Position numbers and translations under genes: made by a program. 33,957 nucleotides of DNA from the NCBI GenBank assembly GCA_947066815.1, contig CAMSZT010000035.1:1-33957 (forward strand). The letters are read 5' to 3'. The number at the start of each line of letters is the position of its first letter. Position 1 is the stretch's first letter. The DNA comes from an uncultured Lachnotalea sp. Lineage in GTDB: Bacteria > Bacillota > Clostridia > Lachnospirales > Lachnospiraceae. Positions 23,623 through 31,980 of the stretch are shown here, piece by piece. The notes below the pieces were generated by a model. That model saw only the letters and a program-made list of their open reading frames with translations. It had not been told where the DNA came from and did not search any database.

Positions 23623-24639
23623 TTATAATCCTTTCCTGTAGACCTCCAGTTCGTACGCCTCCCCGCTCCTCCGGTCCGTCCGCTGCTCCGAGTGCCGGTA
23701 AACAAAGCCGCAGGACAGAGCCAGGGCTTTTCCGGCAGCATTATTCCTGCGGGTCGAATAATAAAACTCCCTTCCACCCAGGAGGATGCTCTGCTCCAGG
23801 AGGATCTGCAGGACCTGTTTTCCATACCCCCTCCCCGCATACTCCGGGCCGAGGGCGATGCCCGCCTCCTGGAACACATGGGGGCTTACCTCTTCGATCC
23901 CCGCAAATCCGATGGCCTGCCCGCTCTTCCTCTCATAGACCAGGTACGTATCATGGGTCTTCTCATAGGCGATGGTCCGCTTCATCCTTGCCTTCGCCGC
24001 CTCCTCGTCCTTCGTCACACGCCACAGCATAAACCTGGCCGTCTCCGGCCTAGACCAGACATTCCGGTACATATCCTCCCAGTCCTGAAGCCTGGCCTTG
24101 CCGAGCACCACGTCTCGGTTTCCCATCTCCCCGATCCGCTCCGCCGTCTGCTCCGGAGAAAGGGCGGACACGTCGATCTTCACTGTGTGAAGTCTCCGGT
24201 AAAGCGGCAGCCGCTTAAGGCTCCCCGCAACGGCGTTCTCCTGCCGGATCCCGGCCTCCACATCCCTCCGAAGCCTGGCCCGAAGCTCTTCCTCTCCGCA
24301 GACCAGCGAGATCACATGGACCTCACAGCCGGAAAGCTCCAGCCCCTCGAGGATCCTGTCGATGATCTCCTGCTCATGCATCACCCAGCAGAAGATCACA
24401 TGCTCGTAGGCCGGACAGCGAAGAAAATTGTTTAAGAGAAAGAGGATATTTTCCAGCACCATCCGCTTCGTCTCCGCAGTCACCTGAAAGGGGTGCATAT
24501 CCCAGCACCAGTCCCCGTCCAGAAACACGCTGCGGTCAAGTTCTTCCTTCAAATACTTACAGGCCGTGGTCTTTCCCACTCCCATGGTCCCGCCGACCAG
24601 GTACAGCCTGCGCACCCCGTACCGATCTTCCGTCTCCAT
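23623..24639 (-). CDS. P-loop kinase domain fused to a GNAT acetyltransferase
   Basis: 338 residues in two parts. Residues 10-170 form a P-loop NTPase of the small-molecule kinase type: Walker A GGTMGVGKTT at 16-25 (Lys23), FLDGDWCWD near 39-47 in the substrate region, and a lid-like RARLRRDVEAGIR. Residues about 173-335 form a GNAT N-acetyltransferase of the RimJ/RimL kind, with the acetyl-CoA loop YAGRGYGKQ at 267-275 and the closing NNAAGKALALSCGFVYRH. The substrates are unknown; a resistance or nucleotide/antibiotic-modifying role is possible. The start has GGAGGAGGAG seven bases upstream and lies inside the histidine kinase frame, with an 83-bp overlap. Confidence 0.82.
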   Translation of the reverse strand: METEDRYGVRRLYLVGGTMGVGKTTACKYLKEELDRSVFLDGDWCWDMHPFQVTAETKRMVLENILFLLNNFLRCPAYEHVIFCWVMHEQEIIDRILEGLELSGCEVHVISLVCGEEELRARLRRDVEAGIRQENAVAGSLKRLPLYRRLHTVKIDVSALSPEQTAERIGEMGNRDVVLGKARLQDWEDMYRNVWSRPETARFMLWRVTKDEEAAKARMKRTIAYEKTHDTYLVYERKSGQAIGFAGIEEVSPHVFQEAGIALGPEYAGRGYGKQVLQILLEQSILLGGREFYYSTRRNNAAGKALALSCGFVYRHSEQRTDRRSGEAYELEVYRKGL

Positions 24640-25987
24640 CTTTCTCCTCCTCCCCCTTTTTCGGAAACCGGACCGAAACCTTCGTCCCCTTTCCGGGAGT
24701 GCTGAGAAGCTCCAGCTTTGCCCCGTGCAGGCTCACCGCATGCTTGACGATGGAAAGCCCAAGCCCCGTTCCGCCGATCTCCTTAGAATGACTCTTGTCC
24801 ACCCGGTAGAACCGTTCAAAAATCCGCTCCTGATGTTCGGCCGGGATCCCGATCCCGGTGTCCGCGACCGTGAGAAAAGCTTCTCCCTCCGCCTCCCCCA
24901 CCTCCAGGGAAACGCAGCCGCCCGGAAGATTGTATTTGACCCCATTGTCACAGAGGTTATAGAGGATCCCCTGCAGAAGCTGCCGGATCCCGAAGACGGC
25001 CGCCGGCTCTCCCGCAAAGAGAAAGGCCACCCCCTCCTCCTTTGCCGCCAAAGAAAAGGACTCCGCCGTCTCCTCCGCCAGCGCATACAGATCCACCCAC
25101 TCCCACTCCATATCCCCGGCTCCCTCGTCCAGGTGGGAAAGCCGGAGGATGTCCTCCACCAGCCGGATCATCCGCTTCGCCTCCCCGTAGATCCGGCCGG
25201 AAAAAACCGAAACGTCCTCCGGTCTCACCATCCCCTCCGCCAAAAGCTCCGCACTGCCCGAAATGGTGTGGAGCGGCGTTTTGAGCTCATGGGAAACATT
25301 GGCCGTAAACTCCCGCCGCAGCTCCGAAGTCCGCATCAGCTCCTCCCTCTGCCGGCCGATCTCCTGCTGCTGCGCATGGAGTCTGCCGAGGAGCGGCGAG
25401 AGTTCCTCGTAGGCCCCGCTCGCAAGGGGATCGTCCAGGTCCAGTCCGTTGAGCGGCTCCACGATCTTTTTCGCCAGGCGGGAGGCCAGGAAAAAGGACA
25501 GGCAGACAGCGGCCGCAAAGATCAGGCAGAGGGGCTTAAACATCCCGAAAAACAGCGCCGGCAGGGAGTCCTGGGCGGCAGAGAGCCGGAGCACCGTTCC
25601 GTCCTCCAGCCTTTTTGCACTGTACAGATACCGCTCCGCCAGTGTAAAAGAAGAACGGGCGGCCGTCCCGTAGCCCTCCTCAAGGGCCTCCCTCACTTCC
25701 CTCCGCTCCAGATGGTTTTCCATCTCTCCCGCCTTCGACCTGCTGTCGTAGAGGACGCCGCCGTCCGCCCCGATCCAGGTGATGCGGCAGTCAAGGGTCT
25801 CTAGACCCTCCAGATAGGTAAGCCCCTCATCCCGGACTCCCCTGGCGGCCAGGTCCGTCTGCACCTTGAGTTCCTCCTGCCGCACCACCGAGAAATAGTC
25901 GTAGAGGACCGTCATAAAAAGGGCCACCGAGGCCAGGAACATACTGACTGCCACGAAAAAGACAGTGCGGAAAATCCTCTTTGTCAT
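24557..25987 (-). CDS. Sensor histidine kinase (PhoR-like)
   Basis: 476 residues from ATG 25985-25987, overlapping the response regulator stop (ATGA). Layout: TM1 about 8-28; an extracellular sensor (30-145); TM2 about 147-168; then dimerisation and H box FTANVSHELKTPLHT with phosphorylated His233; N box around Asn347 (LCDNGVKYN); G1 DTGIGI 376-381; and G2 GGTGLGL 405-411. It autophosphorylates and passes phosphate to the regulator encoded upstream. The architecture and the nearby Na/Pi transporter point to phosphate sensing. Oddity: the domain ends near residue 443 (VSVRFPKKG), yet the frame continues about 30 residues into the downstream kinase-GNAT gene. Confidence 0.9.
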   Translation of the reverse strand: MTKRIFRTVFFVAVSMFLASVALFMTVLYDYFSVVRQEELKVQTDLAARGVRDEGLTYLEGLETLDCRITWIGADGGVLYDSRSKAGEMENHLERREVREALEEGYGTAARSSFTLAERYLYSAKRLEDGTVLRLSAAQDSLPALFFGMFKPLCLIFAAAVCLSFFLASRLAKKIVEPLNGLDLDDPLASGAYEELSPLLGRLHAQQQEIGRQREELMRTSELRREFTANVSHELKTPLHTISGSAELLAEGMVRPEDVSVFSGRIYGEAKRMIRLVEDILRLSHLDEGAGDMEWEWVDLYALAEETAESFSLAAKEEGVAFLFAGEPAAVFGIRQLLQGILYNLCDNGVKYNLPGGCVSLEVGEAEGEAFLTVADTGIGIPAEHQERIFERFYRVDKSHSKEIGGTGLGLSIVKHAVSLHGAKLELLSTPGKGTKVSVRFPKKGEEEKDGDGRSVRGAQAVPGRRDHGSGKDHGL

Positions 25988-26688
25988 TCCGTCCTCCCCA
26001 TCCGGTATCCGACACCGCGGACCGTTTCGATATAACTGCCGCATTCCCCAAGCTTCGTGCGGAGGGTACCGATGTGGACGTCCACCGTCCTGGTCTCCCC
26101 CTCATAGCCAGATCCCCAGACCTGCCCCAGAAGCTGATCCCTGGTAAAAACTCTTCCCGGATGTTCCAGAAAAAGGCGCAGAAGCTCATACTCTTTCAGT
26201 GTGAGGGCGATCCGTTCTCCGCAGACAGACACCTGATGGCCGTCCCGGTCCATCAAAAGCTCCCCGATCCGGCAGGATCCTCCTTCCCCCTTCCCGGAAT
26301 CCTTCCTGCTCCCCTCTCTTCCGGCCGTCCGCCTGAGGACCGCCCTCACGCGGGAGACCATCTCCATCATACCAAAGGGCTTCACCAGATAATCATCCGC
26401 GCCCAGGTCCAGGCCGATCACCTTGTCATACTCCGTTCCCTTGGCCGTGGCCATGATGACCGGCACCTCTGCCGCCGCGGATCCGCTGCCCCTCAGACGC
26501 TTCAGGATCGAAATGCCGTCCTCTCCGGGCAGCATGATATCCAAAAGGATCAGCTCCGGCATCTCTTCCCCCAGGGCGGCGAAAAGAGAAATGCCGTCCG
26601 CAAACCCCTTCGCCGCAAAGCCGGCCAGCTCCAGCGCATAGATCATCAGTTCCCGGATCCCGGTATCGTCCTCCACACAGAAGATCAT
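25984..26688 (-). CDS. OmpR/PhoB-family response regulator
   Basis: 234 residues. The receiver domain (1-115) has the acidic pair Asp7-Asp8, phospho-acceptor Asp50 in LILLDIMLPG, Thr81 and Lys103 (YLVKPF). The C-terminal winged helix (about 138-230) has LTLKEYELLRLFLEHPGRVFTRDQLL, TRTVDVHIGTLRTKLG and ETVRGVGYRM. The start has AAAGGAG nine bases upstream. It is coupled to the histidine kinase by an ATGA overlap. With the Na/Pi cotransporter and Pho-box-like repeats next door it is most likely the PhoB/PhoP-type regulator of phosphate starvation, though other OmpR roles cannot be excluded. Confidence 0.92.
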   Translation of the reverse strand: MIFCVEDDTGIRELMIYALELAGFAAKGFADGISLFAALGEEMPELILLDIMLPGEDGISILKRLRGSGSAAAEVPVIMATAKGTEYDKVIGLDLGADDYLVKPFGMMEMVSRVRAVLRRTAGREGSRKDSGKGEGGSCRIGELLMDRDGHQVSVCGERIALTLKEYELLRLFLEHPGRVFTRDQLLGQVWGSGYEGETRTVDVHIGTLRTKLGECGSYIETVRGVGYRMGRTE

Positions 26689-26730
26689 GTCGTCAGCTCC
26701 TTTCCCTTAAGCCTCCACAGACAATTGTGA

Positions 26731-26759
26731 AATACAAAATTGCGAAAATATTCTGTCAA
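26731..26759 (-). promoter_or_regulatory. Promoter of the two-component operon, possible weak Pho box
   Basis: On the minus strand TTGACA (26754-26759), 17 bp, TGTATT (26731-26736). TT-rich hexamers TTGACA, TTTTCG and TTGTAT recur every 11 bp here, which could be a degenerate Pho box for autoregulation. The rest of the 26689-26930 gap holds only a GAAAACAG/CTGTTTTC hairpin (26813-26820, 26837-26844) and no convincing gene. Confidence 0.45.
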
Positions 26760-26930
26760 TATGTCCGTCCAAAGCCTGCTGCGCCAACCATTCCAATGAG
26801 CCCATAAGCACAGAAAACAGTCAGGCATAGGCCCTCCTGTTTTCCATGGTCTCATTTCCATGGCGCAGAGGGCTTTTCCCGGAAATATTGCCAGAATATT
26901 CAATAAACTTTTGAGTTTCGCAATTGCCCG

Positions 26931-28685
26931 TTAAGCATCCATGGCCGGAGCGTATTTTCTCCGGTACTCCTCGAACCTCTCGTGGAACTCCGCATTTCCG
27001 TCCCGGAAGTCGCGCAGGGACTCGTGAAGGTTCATATTCCGCTCCGCGATGTCCGTCACGCACCCGGCGATATTGGAGCAGTGGTCCGCCGTCCGTTCCA
27101 GGTTGGTCAGGATATCCGACCAGACAAATCCGGCCTCGATGGAACAGCTCCCGTCCTGGAGTCTTAAGATATGGCTGGAGCGGAATTTCTCCTTGAGAAG
27201 ATCGATGACCTGCTCCAAAGGCTCCACCCTCCTTGCCGCCTCCAGATCATTCTCCAAAAAGGCTCGGAGAGAAAGCCCCAGGATCTCTTCCACTGCCGCC
27301 GACAAAAGCCCGTACTCCGCCTGCGCTTCCCTGGTGAAGACAAGCCCCTTGCCCTTCAGCTCCTGGGCGGACTCCAAAAGATTTACCCCGTGGTCGGCGA
27401 TCCGCTCAAAATCCCCGATGACCTTGAGGAGCTTGGCCGCCTCCGTGTGATCCGCCTCCGTCACCTGCCGGTTGCTCAGATGGACCAGATAGGTGCCGAG
27501 GAGATCCTCATAGCGGTCCGTCAGCTCCTCCTTCTCCCGGACCGAATCCGCAAGCGCTTCCGAGTATCCTCTCAGGGAAGAAGCCCCCTCCGTGAGGGCC
27601 TCCGCCGCCGCCTCTGCCAGCTCTGCCGCCACCTCCCGGCATCGTTCCAGGGCGATGGAGGGGGTGCCAAGGAAACGCTCGTCAAGCTCCGCCACGGCCT
27701 CCGGCTTTTTATCGTCCCGGATCAGCCGGCAGGCCAGCCGTTCCAGAAAGGAAGCCATGGGCAGCATCAGGAGCGTGCAGAGGAGATTGAACACCGAGTG
27801 GGACATCGCGATGCCGAAAAGGGAGACCGGCCGGTCGAGAGCCGCCGGAGCCAGGAGTACCTTGATCAGGCAAAACACCGTAAGCCACACCGCCGTCCCG
27901 ATCACATTGAACAAAAGATGGACGACGGCCGCCCGCTTTGCATTCCGGTTCGCCCCCACGGAGGAGAGCATCGCCGTCACGCAGGTCCCGATGTTCTGGC
28001 CCATGATGATGGGGACCGCCGCCCCGTAGGATACCTGCCCCGTGGAAGCAAGCGCCTGCAAAATCCCGACGGAGGCAGAGCTTGACTGGATCAGGGCCGT
28101 GAGAACGGCTCCCGCCAGCACTCCCAGGACCGGATTTTCAAACAGCAGGAACAGCTGCCGGAAGGCCGGAACGTTTCCCAGGCCGGCGACCGCCTCCGAC
28201 ATGGTCTCCATCCCGAACATCAACGTCGCAAAGCCCAGAAAGATCATGCCGGTATCCTTTTTCTTGGAGCTTTTGCAAAACAGATAACAGACGATCCCGA
28301 TCAGGGCCAGTACCGGAGTGAACGAGGAAGGCTTTAACAGCCGGATCCACAGATTCCCGCTCTCAATGCCGGCAAGGCTCAGCAGCCAGGCCGTCACCGT
28401 CGTTCCGATATTGGCTCCCATGATCACATGGATCGCCTGTCCAAGAGTCATCAGCCCCGAATTGACAAAGCCCACCACCATGACCGTGGTGGCCGAGGAA
28501 CTCTGGATCAGGGCCGTCACCAGAAGCCCCGTCAAAAGCCCGGCAAGCTTCCCCGTGGTAAGCCTTCCCAGAACCGTGCGGAGCCTGCCGCCCGCCCGCC
28601 GCTCCAGTGCCTGCCCCATGACACTCATCCCGAAGAGGAACAGGCTCAGTCCTCCCACCATCGTCAAACCGTCAAAAATATCCAT
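26931..28685 (-). CDS. Na/Pi cotransporter with C-terminal PhoU domain
   Basis: 584 residues. The N-terminal 320 residues form the NaPi-II-type transporter with two inverted halves, each with a QSSS motif (61-64 QSSSATTV, 200-203 QSSSASVG) and matching GxNIGTT/GQNIGTC segments. Residues about 345-560 are PhoU-like helical bundles (for example LLKVIGDFERIADHGVNLLE and NLERTADHCSNIAGCV), thought to regulate transport. It takes up phosphate with sodium across the membrane. The start has GGAAGGAG nine bases upstream. Upstream Pho-box-like repeats and the neighbouring PhoB/PhoR-like genes suggest induction in low phosphate. Confidence 0.93.
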   Translation of the reverse strand: MDIFDGLTMVGGLSLFLFGMSVMGQALERRAGGRLRTVLGRLTTGKLAGLLTGLLVTALIQSSSATTVMVVGFVNSGLMTLGQAIHVIMGANIGTTVTAWLLSLAGIESGNLWIRLLKPSSFTPVLALIGIVCYLFCKSSKKKDTGMIFLGFATLMFGMETMSEAVAGLGNVPAFRQLFLLFENPVLGVLAGAVLTALIQSSSASVGILQALASTGQVSYGAAVPIIMGQNIGTCVTAMLSSVGANRNAKRAAVVHLLFNVIGTAVWLTVFCLIKVLLAPAALDRPVSLFGIAMSHSVFNLLCTLLMLPMASFLERLACRLIRDDKKPEAVAELDERFLGTPSIALERCREVAAELAEAAAEALTEGASSLRGYSEALADSVREKEELTDRYEDLLGTYLVHLSNRQVTEADHTEAAKLLKVIGDFERIADHGVNLLESAQELKGKGLVFTREAQAEYGLLSAAVEEILGLSLRAFLENDLEAARRVEPLEQVIDLLKEKFRSSHILRLQDGSCSIEAGFVWSDILTNLERTADHCSNIAGCVTDIAERNMNLHESLRDFRDGNAEFHERFEEYRRKYAPAMDA

Positions 28686-28726
28686 GATCCCAGCTCCTTC
28701 CGCTTCACATGTTTTTCATTTCTTCC

Positions 28727-28781
28727 ATGATAACCGTCTTCTGTAAGATCTGTTACCATGGTTTTGTAAAATCCATGTAAA
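28727..28781 (-). promoter_or_regulatory. Pho-box-like repeats and promoter upstream of the Na/Pi cotransporter
   Basis: On the minus strand TTTACA occurs at 28776-28781 and again at 28765-28770, exactly 11 bp apart. It is followed by GTAACA (28751-28756) and CTTACA (28742-28747). PhoB/PhoP proteins of Firmicutes bind TT(A/T/C)ACA-type repeats with about 11-bp period. GTAACA also sits 18 bp before TATCAT (28727-28732), a weak promoter that would need an activator. The rest of the 28686-28888 gap holds a CCGGC/GCCGG hairpin near 28799-28830. Confidence 0.6.
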
Positions 28782-28888
28782 GCTCCTGTCACACTCCGCC
28801 GGCCGCTCCGAAAAGCGAAGCCTCTGCCGGTAGTATTCCACCAAAAGCCGGGATTACTCCCTTTCTGCCGTTTTAAAGGGCGGAACCC

Positions 28889-29506
28889 TTATCCTTTCAA
28901 ATGCAGCAGCACCTTTCCGACGGCCAGCGTCAGCACCGCAGCCACGATCGCCTCCGGCACCCCGTTGGCCACGATGATCGCCAGGATCCCGTCATAGACT
29001 GCCTCGACAGCCACCTCCTTTACCGCGGCATACCGGGCGGCAAAACAGAAATAGATCAGGTTCATGACCAGGATCGTGTTGACCAGGGCTCCCGCCACGC
29101 CAGCCAGGGGCAGGGCCGCAAACTCCGCCGTTTTATGCCCTCTTCCCAGCTTCATCACAGCTTTGTATACAAAATACGGGGCCACACCCACCAGGATCCG
29201 GGGAATAAAACAGATCACAAGGCTCCACAGATTGCCGCCGGAATAAAAAGGCGAGAACGCAAAAGATAGAAGACTGGGATTAAAGGTGTTGTTGATGAGA
29301 CTGGTCAGTCCAAAGACAGCTCCAAGAAACGCGCCCTTTTTCGGTCCTAAGACAACGGATCCGATAATGACGGGTACATGGATCAGGGTAGCCTTGATCA
29401 CCACCAGGTTGATGTAGCCCACGTAAGGCACGAAGGCCATCATGACGATAATGGCTGCAATGGCTGCAGTCAATACCAGGTTTCGGGTTTTTGCCGAAGT
29501 ATTCAT
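28889..29506 (-). CDS. ECF transporter S component
   Basis: 205 residues with about six membrane segments, the fold of vitamin-binding S components. Features: N-terminal KTRNLVLTAAIAAIIVMMAFVP, the HVPVIIGSVVLGPKKGAFLGAVFGLTSLINNTF loop, then FSPFYSGGNLWSLVICFIPRILVG and a C-terminal VPEAIVAAVLTLAVGKVL. The shape is closest to what I know as the pantothenate (PanT-like) group, but the substrate is inferred. S components need a shared EcfA/A'/T module, which is not in the window. The start has AGGAGG upstream, and the promoter is at 29585-29612. Confidence 0.85.
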   Translation of the reverse strand: MNTSAKTRNLVLTAAIAAIIVMMAFVPYVGYINLVVIKATLIHVPVIIGSVVLGPKKGAFLGAVFGLTSLINNTFNPSLLSFAFSPFYSGGNLWSLVICFIPRILVGVAPYFVYKAVMKLGRGHKTAEFAALPLAGVAGALVNTILVMNLIYFCFAARYAAVKEVAVEAVYDGILAIIVANGVPEAIVAAVLTLAVGKVLLHLKG

Positions 29507-29528
29507 TTTTTCCTCCTGCTACTGTTCC

Positions 29529-29552
29529 TCTGCCGGGGCTTTTTCCGGCAGA
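29529..29552 (-). promoter_or_regulatory. Leader hairpin of the ECF S component gene
   Basis: TCTGCCGG (29529-29536) and CCGGCAGA (29545-29552) form a perfect 8-bp stem with an 8-nt loop inside the 5' leader, 23 bases before the ATG. No known riboswitch core is seen. Confidence 0.4.
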
Positions 29553-29584
29553 CCGGATACAATGCGTTTATAGGTTACTCCACG

Positions 29585-29612
29585 ATTATAGCAGAGGAGG
29601 CGGAAAAGTCAA
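29585..29612 (-). promoter_or_regulatory. Promoter of the ECF S component gene
   Basis: On the minus strand TTGACT (29607-29612), 16 bp, TATAAT (29585-29590). The -35 overlaps the last codons of the upstream ABC ATPase gene, so the two genes are separate units. Confidence 0.65.
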
Positions 29613-30301
29613 GCCAGACGATCCGTTCCGTGTGCGCATCCTCCGGCAAATGTTATTTCTTTCCGGCCGGATCCGATCATTTTCCCCCGGTCGATCTCCG
29701 CCACCGTATCGCAGAGCACAGAAATATCCTCCCTGTTGTGGCTGGCCAGGAGAATGGTTTTGCCCTCCGCCTTCAATTTCAGCAGAAGTTCCCGGATATC
29801 TTCCACCCCCTGATTGTCCAGCCCGTTCATGGGTTCGTCCAGGATCAGCAAAGACGGATTCTCCATGATCGCCTGGGCAATTCCCAGCCGCTGGCGCATT
29901 CCCATGGAGTACTTGGAAACCGGTTTTCGATCTGCCGGATTTAATCCCACCAATTTTAACAGCCTTTTTATTTCGTCTTTTGTCATGCCGCCCGATAACT
30001 GAGCCAAAAACATCAAATTCCGAAATCCGCTGTAGCCGGGCAGAAAACCCGGAGCCTCTATGATGATCCCGGCCCCTTCCACCATATCCACATCTTTCCC
30101 GATCCGCTTTCCCCCGACCAGGATTTCTCCTTCTTCCGGATGCATAAACCCACATATACATTTGAACAATACCGTTTTTCCACTGCCGTTTCTTCCGATG
30201 ATCCCGTGAATTTTTCCCTGTTCAAAGGAAATGGAAACCTTGTCCAGCGCTACGAATTTCTGAAACCGTTTCGTCACATTTTTTACTTCTACGTAATCCA
30301 T
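29609..30301 (-). CDS. ABC transporter ATP-binding protein
   Basis: 230 residues. Walker A GRNGSGKTV (36-44, Lys42); a signature in the shortened form YSMGMRQR (131-138), common in BcrA/lantibiotic-immunity-type exporters; Walker B LLILDEP (151-157); and switch His188. It powers the two permeases encoded directly upstream. The C-terminal 20 residues (ITFAGGCAHGTDRLA) are unlike the family and overlap the promoter of the next gene, so the end may have been changed by a frameshift. It is the last gene of the right-edge operon, 16 bp after the permease. Confidence 0.92.
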   Translation of the reverse strand: MDYVEVKNVTKRFQKFVALDKVSISFEQGKIHGIIGRNGSGKTVLFKCICGFMHPEEGEILVGGKRIGKDVDMVEGAGIIIEAPGFLPGYSGFRNLMFLAQLSGGMTKDEIKRLLKLVGLNPADRKPVSKYSMGMRQRLGIAQAIMENPSLLILDEPMNGLDNQGVEDIRELLLKLKAEGKTILLASHNREDISVLCDTVAEIDRGKMIGSGRKEITFAGGCAHGTDRLA

Positions 30302-30317
30302 ATGATTCTCCTCTCCG

Positions 30318-31172
30318 TCAGCCTTCCGTCGACATGACCTCGATCACCTGTCTCCTGAATTTCCAGTGGGCGCAGCAAATAAACAAAAAAATCCACCCGG
30401 CCAAAAATAAAACCGCATATGGAACCGTCGGATAAGGAGACAGGGAATTCTTTCCCAGCATGGTCATCTCCATCCAGGCAGGGGGAGCCACATAATATCC
30501 CGCATACATATCTGAGAAGATATCTGCCAGATAGGGCGTAAAAGCGACTGCCGCCCCCGCTACCGGCCCAAGATAAATATGGCCGAACAGGTTGATGCAC
30601 ATCATCAGCAAGCCGATAAACGTACACACGGAGACTCCCATCGCCACGGAAAACAGCGCCGCCTGCCACGGTTCAAAACCAACGATCAGCTGATAGTCCA
30701 TCCGGATCGTCCCGACCTGATAAAAAGCGTTTGTCTGTGCCAAAGTACCGATCACCTTTCCCCATCCGCCGTCAATTGTCAGGTAGGGCAGGACCAGAAT
30801 CAAACTGACCATGTAAAGCGCCGCACAATAAAGGAACGAATTGACAACGATGTATCCGATCTGGGACCAGAGCCATTTCCTCCGTCCCGTGCGCAATATG
30901 ACATAAGGAGTATTATTTTTGATAAACGGTGCGTCACAAAAAATCAGCACGATCCCCAGAGAAAAAATATTCTGGATATAATGCTCTCCCATAAAGTGCG
31001 GGAACAGCCATGGAGTGACGGCATATCCTGTCTGCGCACAGAACGTCCGGATCGGCCCCGTCATTTGCTGAAACAAGATCGCCACCAGTATCACCGCAAT
31101 ATAAAATCTCGGAGTCCGAAAGCACACGGACAGGTTTCCGCGTATGACCGCCCATATTTTTTTAACACTCAC
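30318..31172 (-). CDS. ABC permease 1 (ABC-2 type), GTG start
   Basis: 284 residues. The start is a GTG at 31170-31172, with GGAGGAAG nine bases upstream, lying within the end of the previous permease gene (11-bp overlap); longer frames read over that gene. About six hydrophobic segments are seen: RFYIAVILVAILFQQ, a second near HYIQNIFSLGIVLIF, then WSQIGYIVVNSFLYCAALYMVSLILVLPY, a pair around AALFSVAMGVSVCTFIGLLM, and VLFLAGWIFLFICC. It is likely to form the membrane channel with the second permease. The family is recognised only by shape; the substrate is unknown. Confidence 0.75.
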   Translation of the reverse strand: MSVKKIWAVIRGNLSVCFRTPRFYIAVILVAILFQQMTGPIRTFCAQTGYAVTPWLFPHFMGEHYIQNIFSLGIVLIFCDAPFIKNNTPYVILRTGRRKWLWSQIGYIVVNSFLYCAALYMVSLILVLPYLTIDGGWGKVIGTLAQTNAFYQVGTIRMDYQLIVGFEPWQAALFSVAMGVSVCTFIGLLMMCINLFGHIYLGPVAGAAVAFTPYLADIFSDMYAGYYVAPPAWMEMTMLGKNSLSPYPTVPYAVLFLAGWIFLFICCAHWKFRRQVIEVMSTEG

Positions 31173-31980
31173 CCTGAATCTTCCTCCTCGCCCGTCCGGC
31201 AAACAAAATCCCCATGAAAACGATCCAAATGGCATAATATCCTGCCGTGTACAATAAATTCTGCCGCCACGGCAACCCCGGAAACACTCCCGTTCTGTGC
31301 GCCTGCCACGCAAGGATATCCGGCAGCCGGAGCGTTCCCGACAAATGATTGTAGACATAGTAGAAAATAACCGGTGCGCTGAGTATCACGAAACGGTTTG
31401 TGGAACAACTCGAGATATACAGCGAAAAGCAGGCCAGAAACGCATACAGGAATGCTTCCGGCAATATGGCAACCAGATAATAAATCTGCGGCACGGAGGT
31501 AAAAGCGGCGTCCGGAAAGGCCGTCGGCGCCAGTTCCATATAATACTGCAGATCCTCCGCCGTCCCCGGAAACAGGGGATAAAATATCCTGAGCGTCAGG
31601 ACAAACAGCAGATACCCAAGAACCGCAGCCAGCAGCGTCCCCGCCGCCACCGTCACTGTTTTTGACAAAAGATAGCATCTTCTTTTTCCCCGGATCAGCG
31701 CCTGTTTATAATACCCATGATCCCAATCCACGGCAAAGCTCATGCAATAGGGCAGGACCGCAAAAAAGATCAAAAGCATTTCAAAAGCGCCCACAACGGC
31801 CCGTCCATTAAACAAATAAAGAACCGTGGTCTCCCTTACCACCCGCATCTCGTCCAGAACGTTTAAAAGATTGATTCCCCAGATTCCCCCGGCGGCGACA
31901 TAAAACGGATATCCGGTGAACAGCCTTTTAAAGTCCACGGCCAGATAACTCCTTTGTTTTCTTTTCCTTACCTTTTCCAT
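31162..31980 (-). CDS. ABC permease 2 (ABC-2 type)
   Basis: 272 residues. A basic start (MEKVRKRKQRSYLAVDFKRLFTG) precedes about six hydrophobic segments, including EMLLIFFAVLPYCMSFAVDW, VAAGTLLAAVLGYLLFVLTLRIF, YYLVAILPEAFLYAFLACFSLYISS and NLLYTAGYYAIWIVFMGILF. A cytoplasmic stretch, DWDHGYYKQALIRGKRRCYLLSK, resembles the coupling region of ABC-2 permeases. Its ATG shares one base with the stop of the lipoprotein gene (TAATG) and its end overlaps permease 1, so all are coupled. The two permeases plus one ATPase make a heteromeric exporter. The substrate is unknown; the secreted protein upstream is one candidate. Confidence 0.78.
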   Translation of the reverse strand: MEKVRKRKQRSYLAVDFKRLFTGYPFYVAAGGIWGINLLNVLDEMRVVRETTVLYLFNGRAVVGAFEMLLIFFAVLPYCMSFAVDWDHGYYKQALIRGKRRCYLLSKTVTVAAGTLLAAVLGYLLFVLTLRIFYPLFPGTAEDLQYYMELAPTAFPDAAFTSVPQIYYLVAILPEAFLYAFLACFSLYISSCSTNRFVILSAPVIFYYVYNHLSGTLRLPDILAWQAHRTGVFPGLPWRQNLLYTAGYYAIWIVFMGILFAGRARRKIQGEC

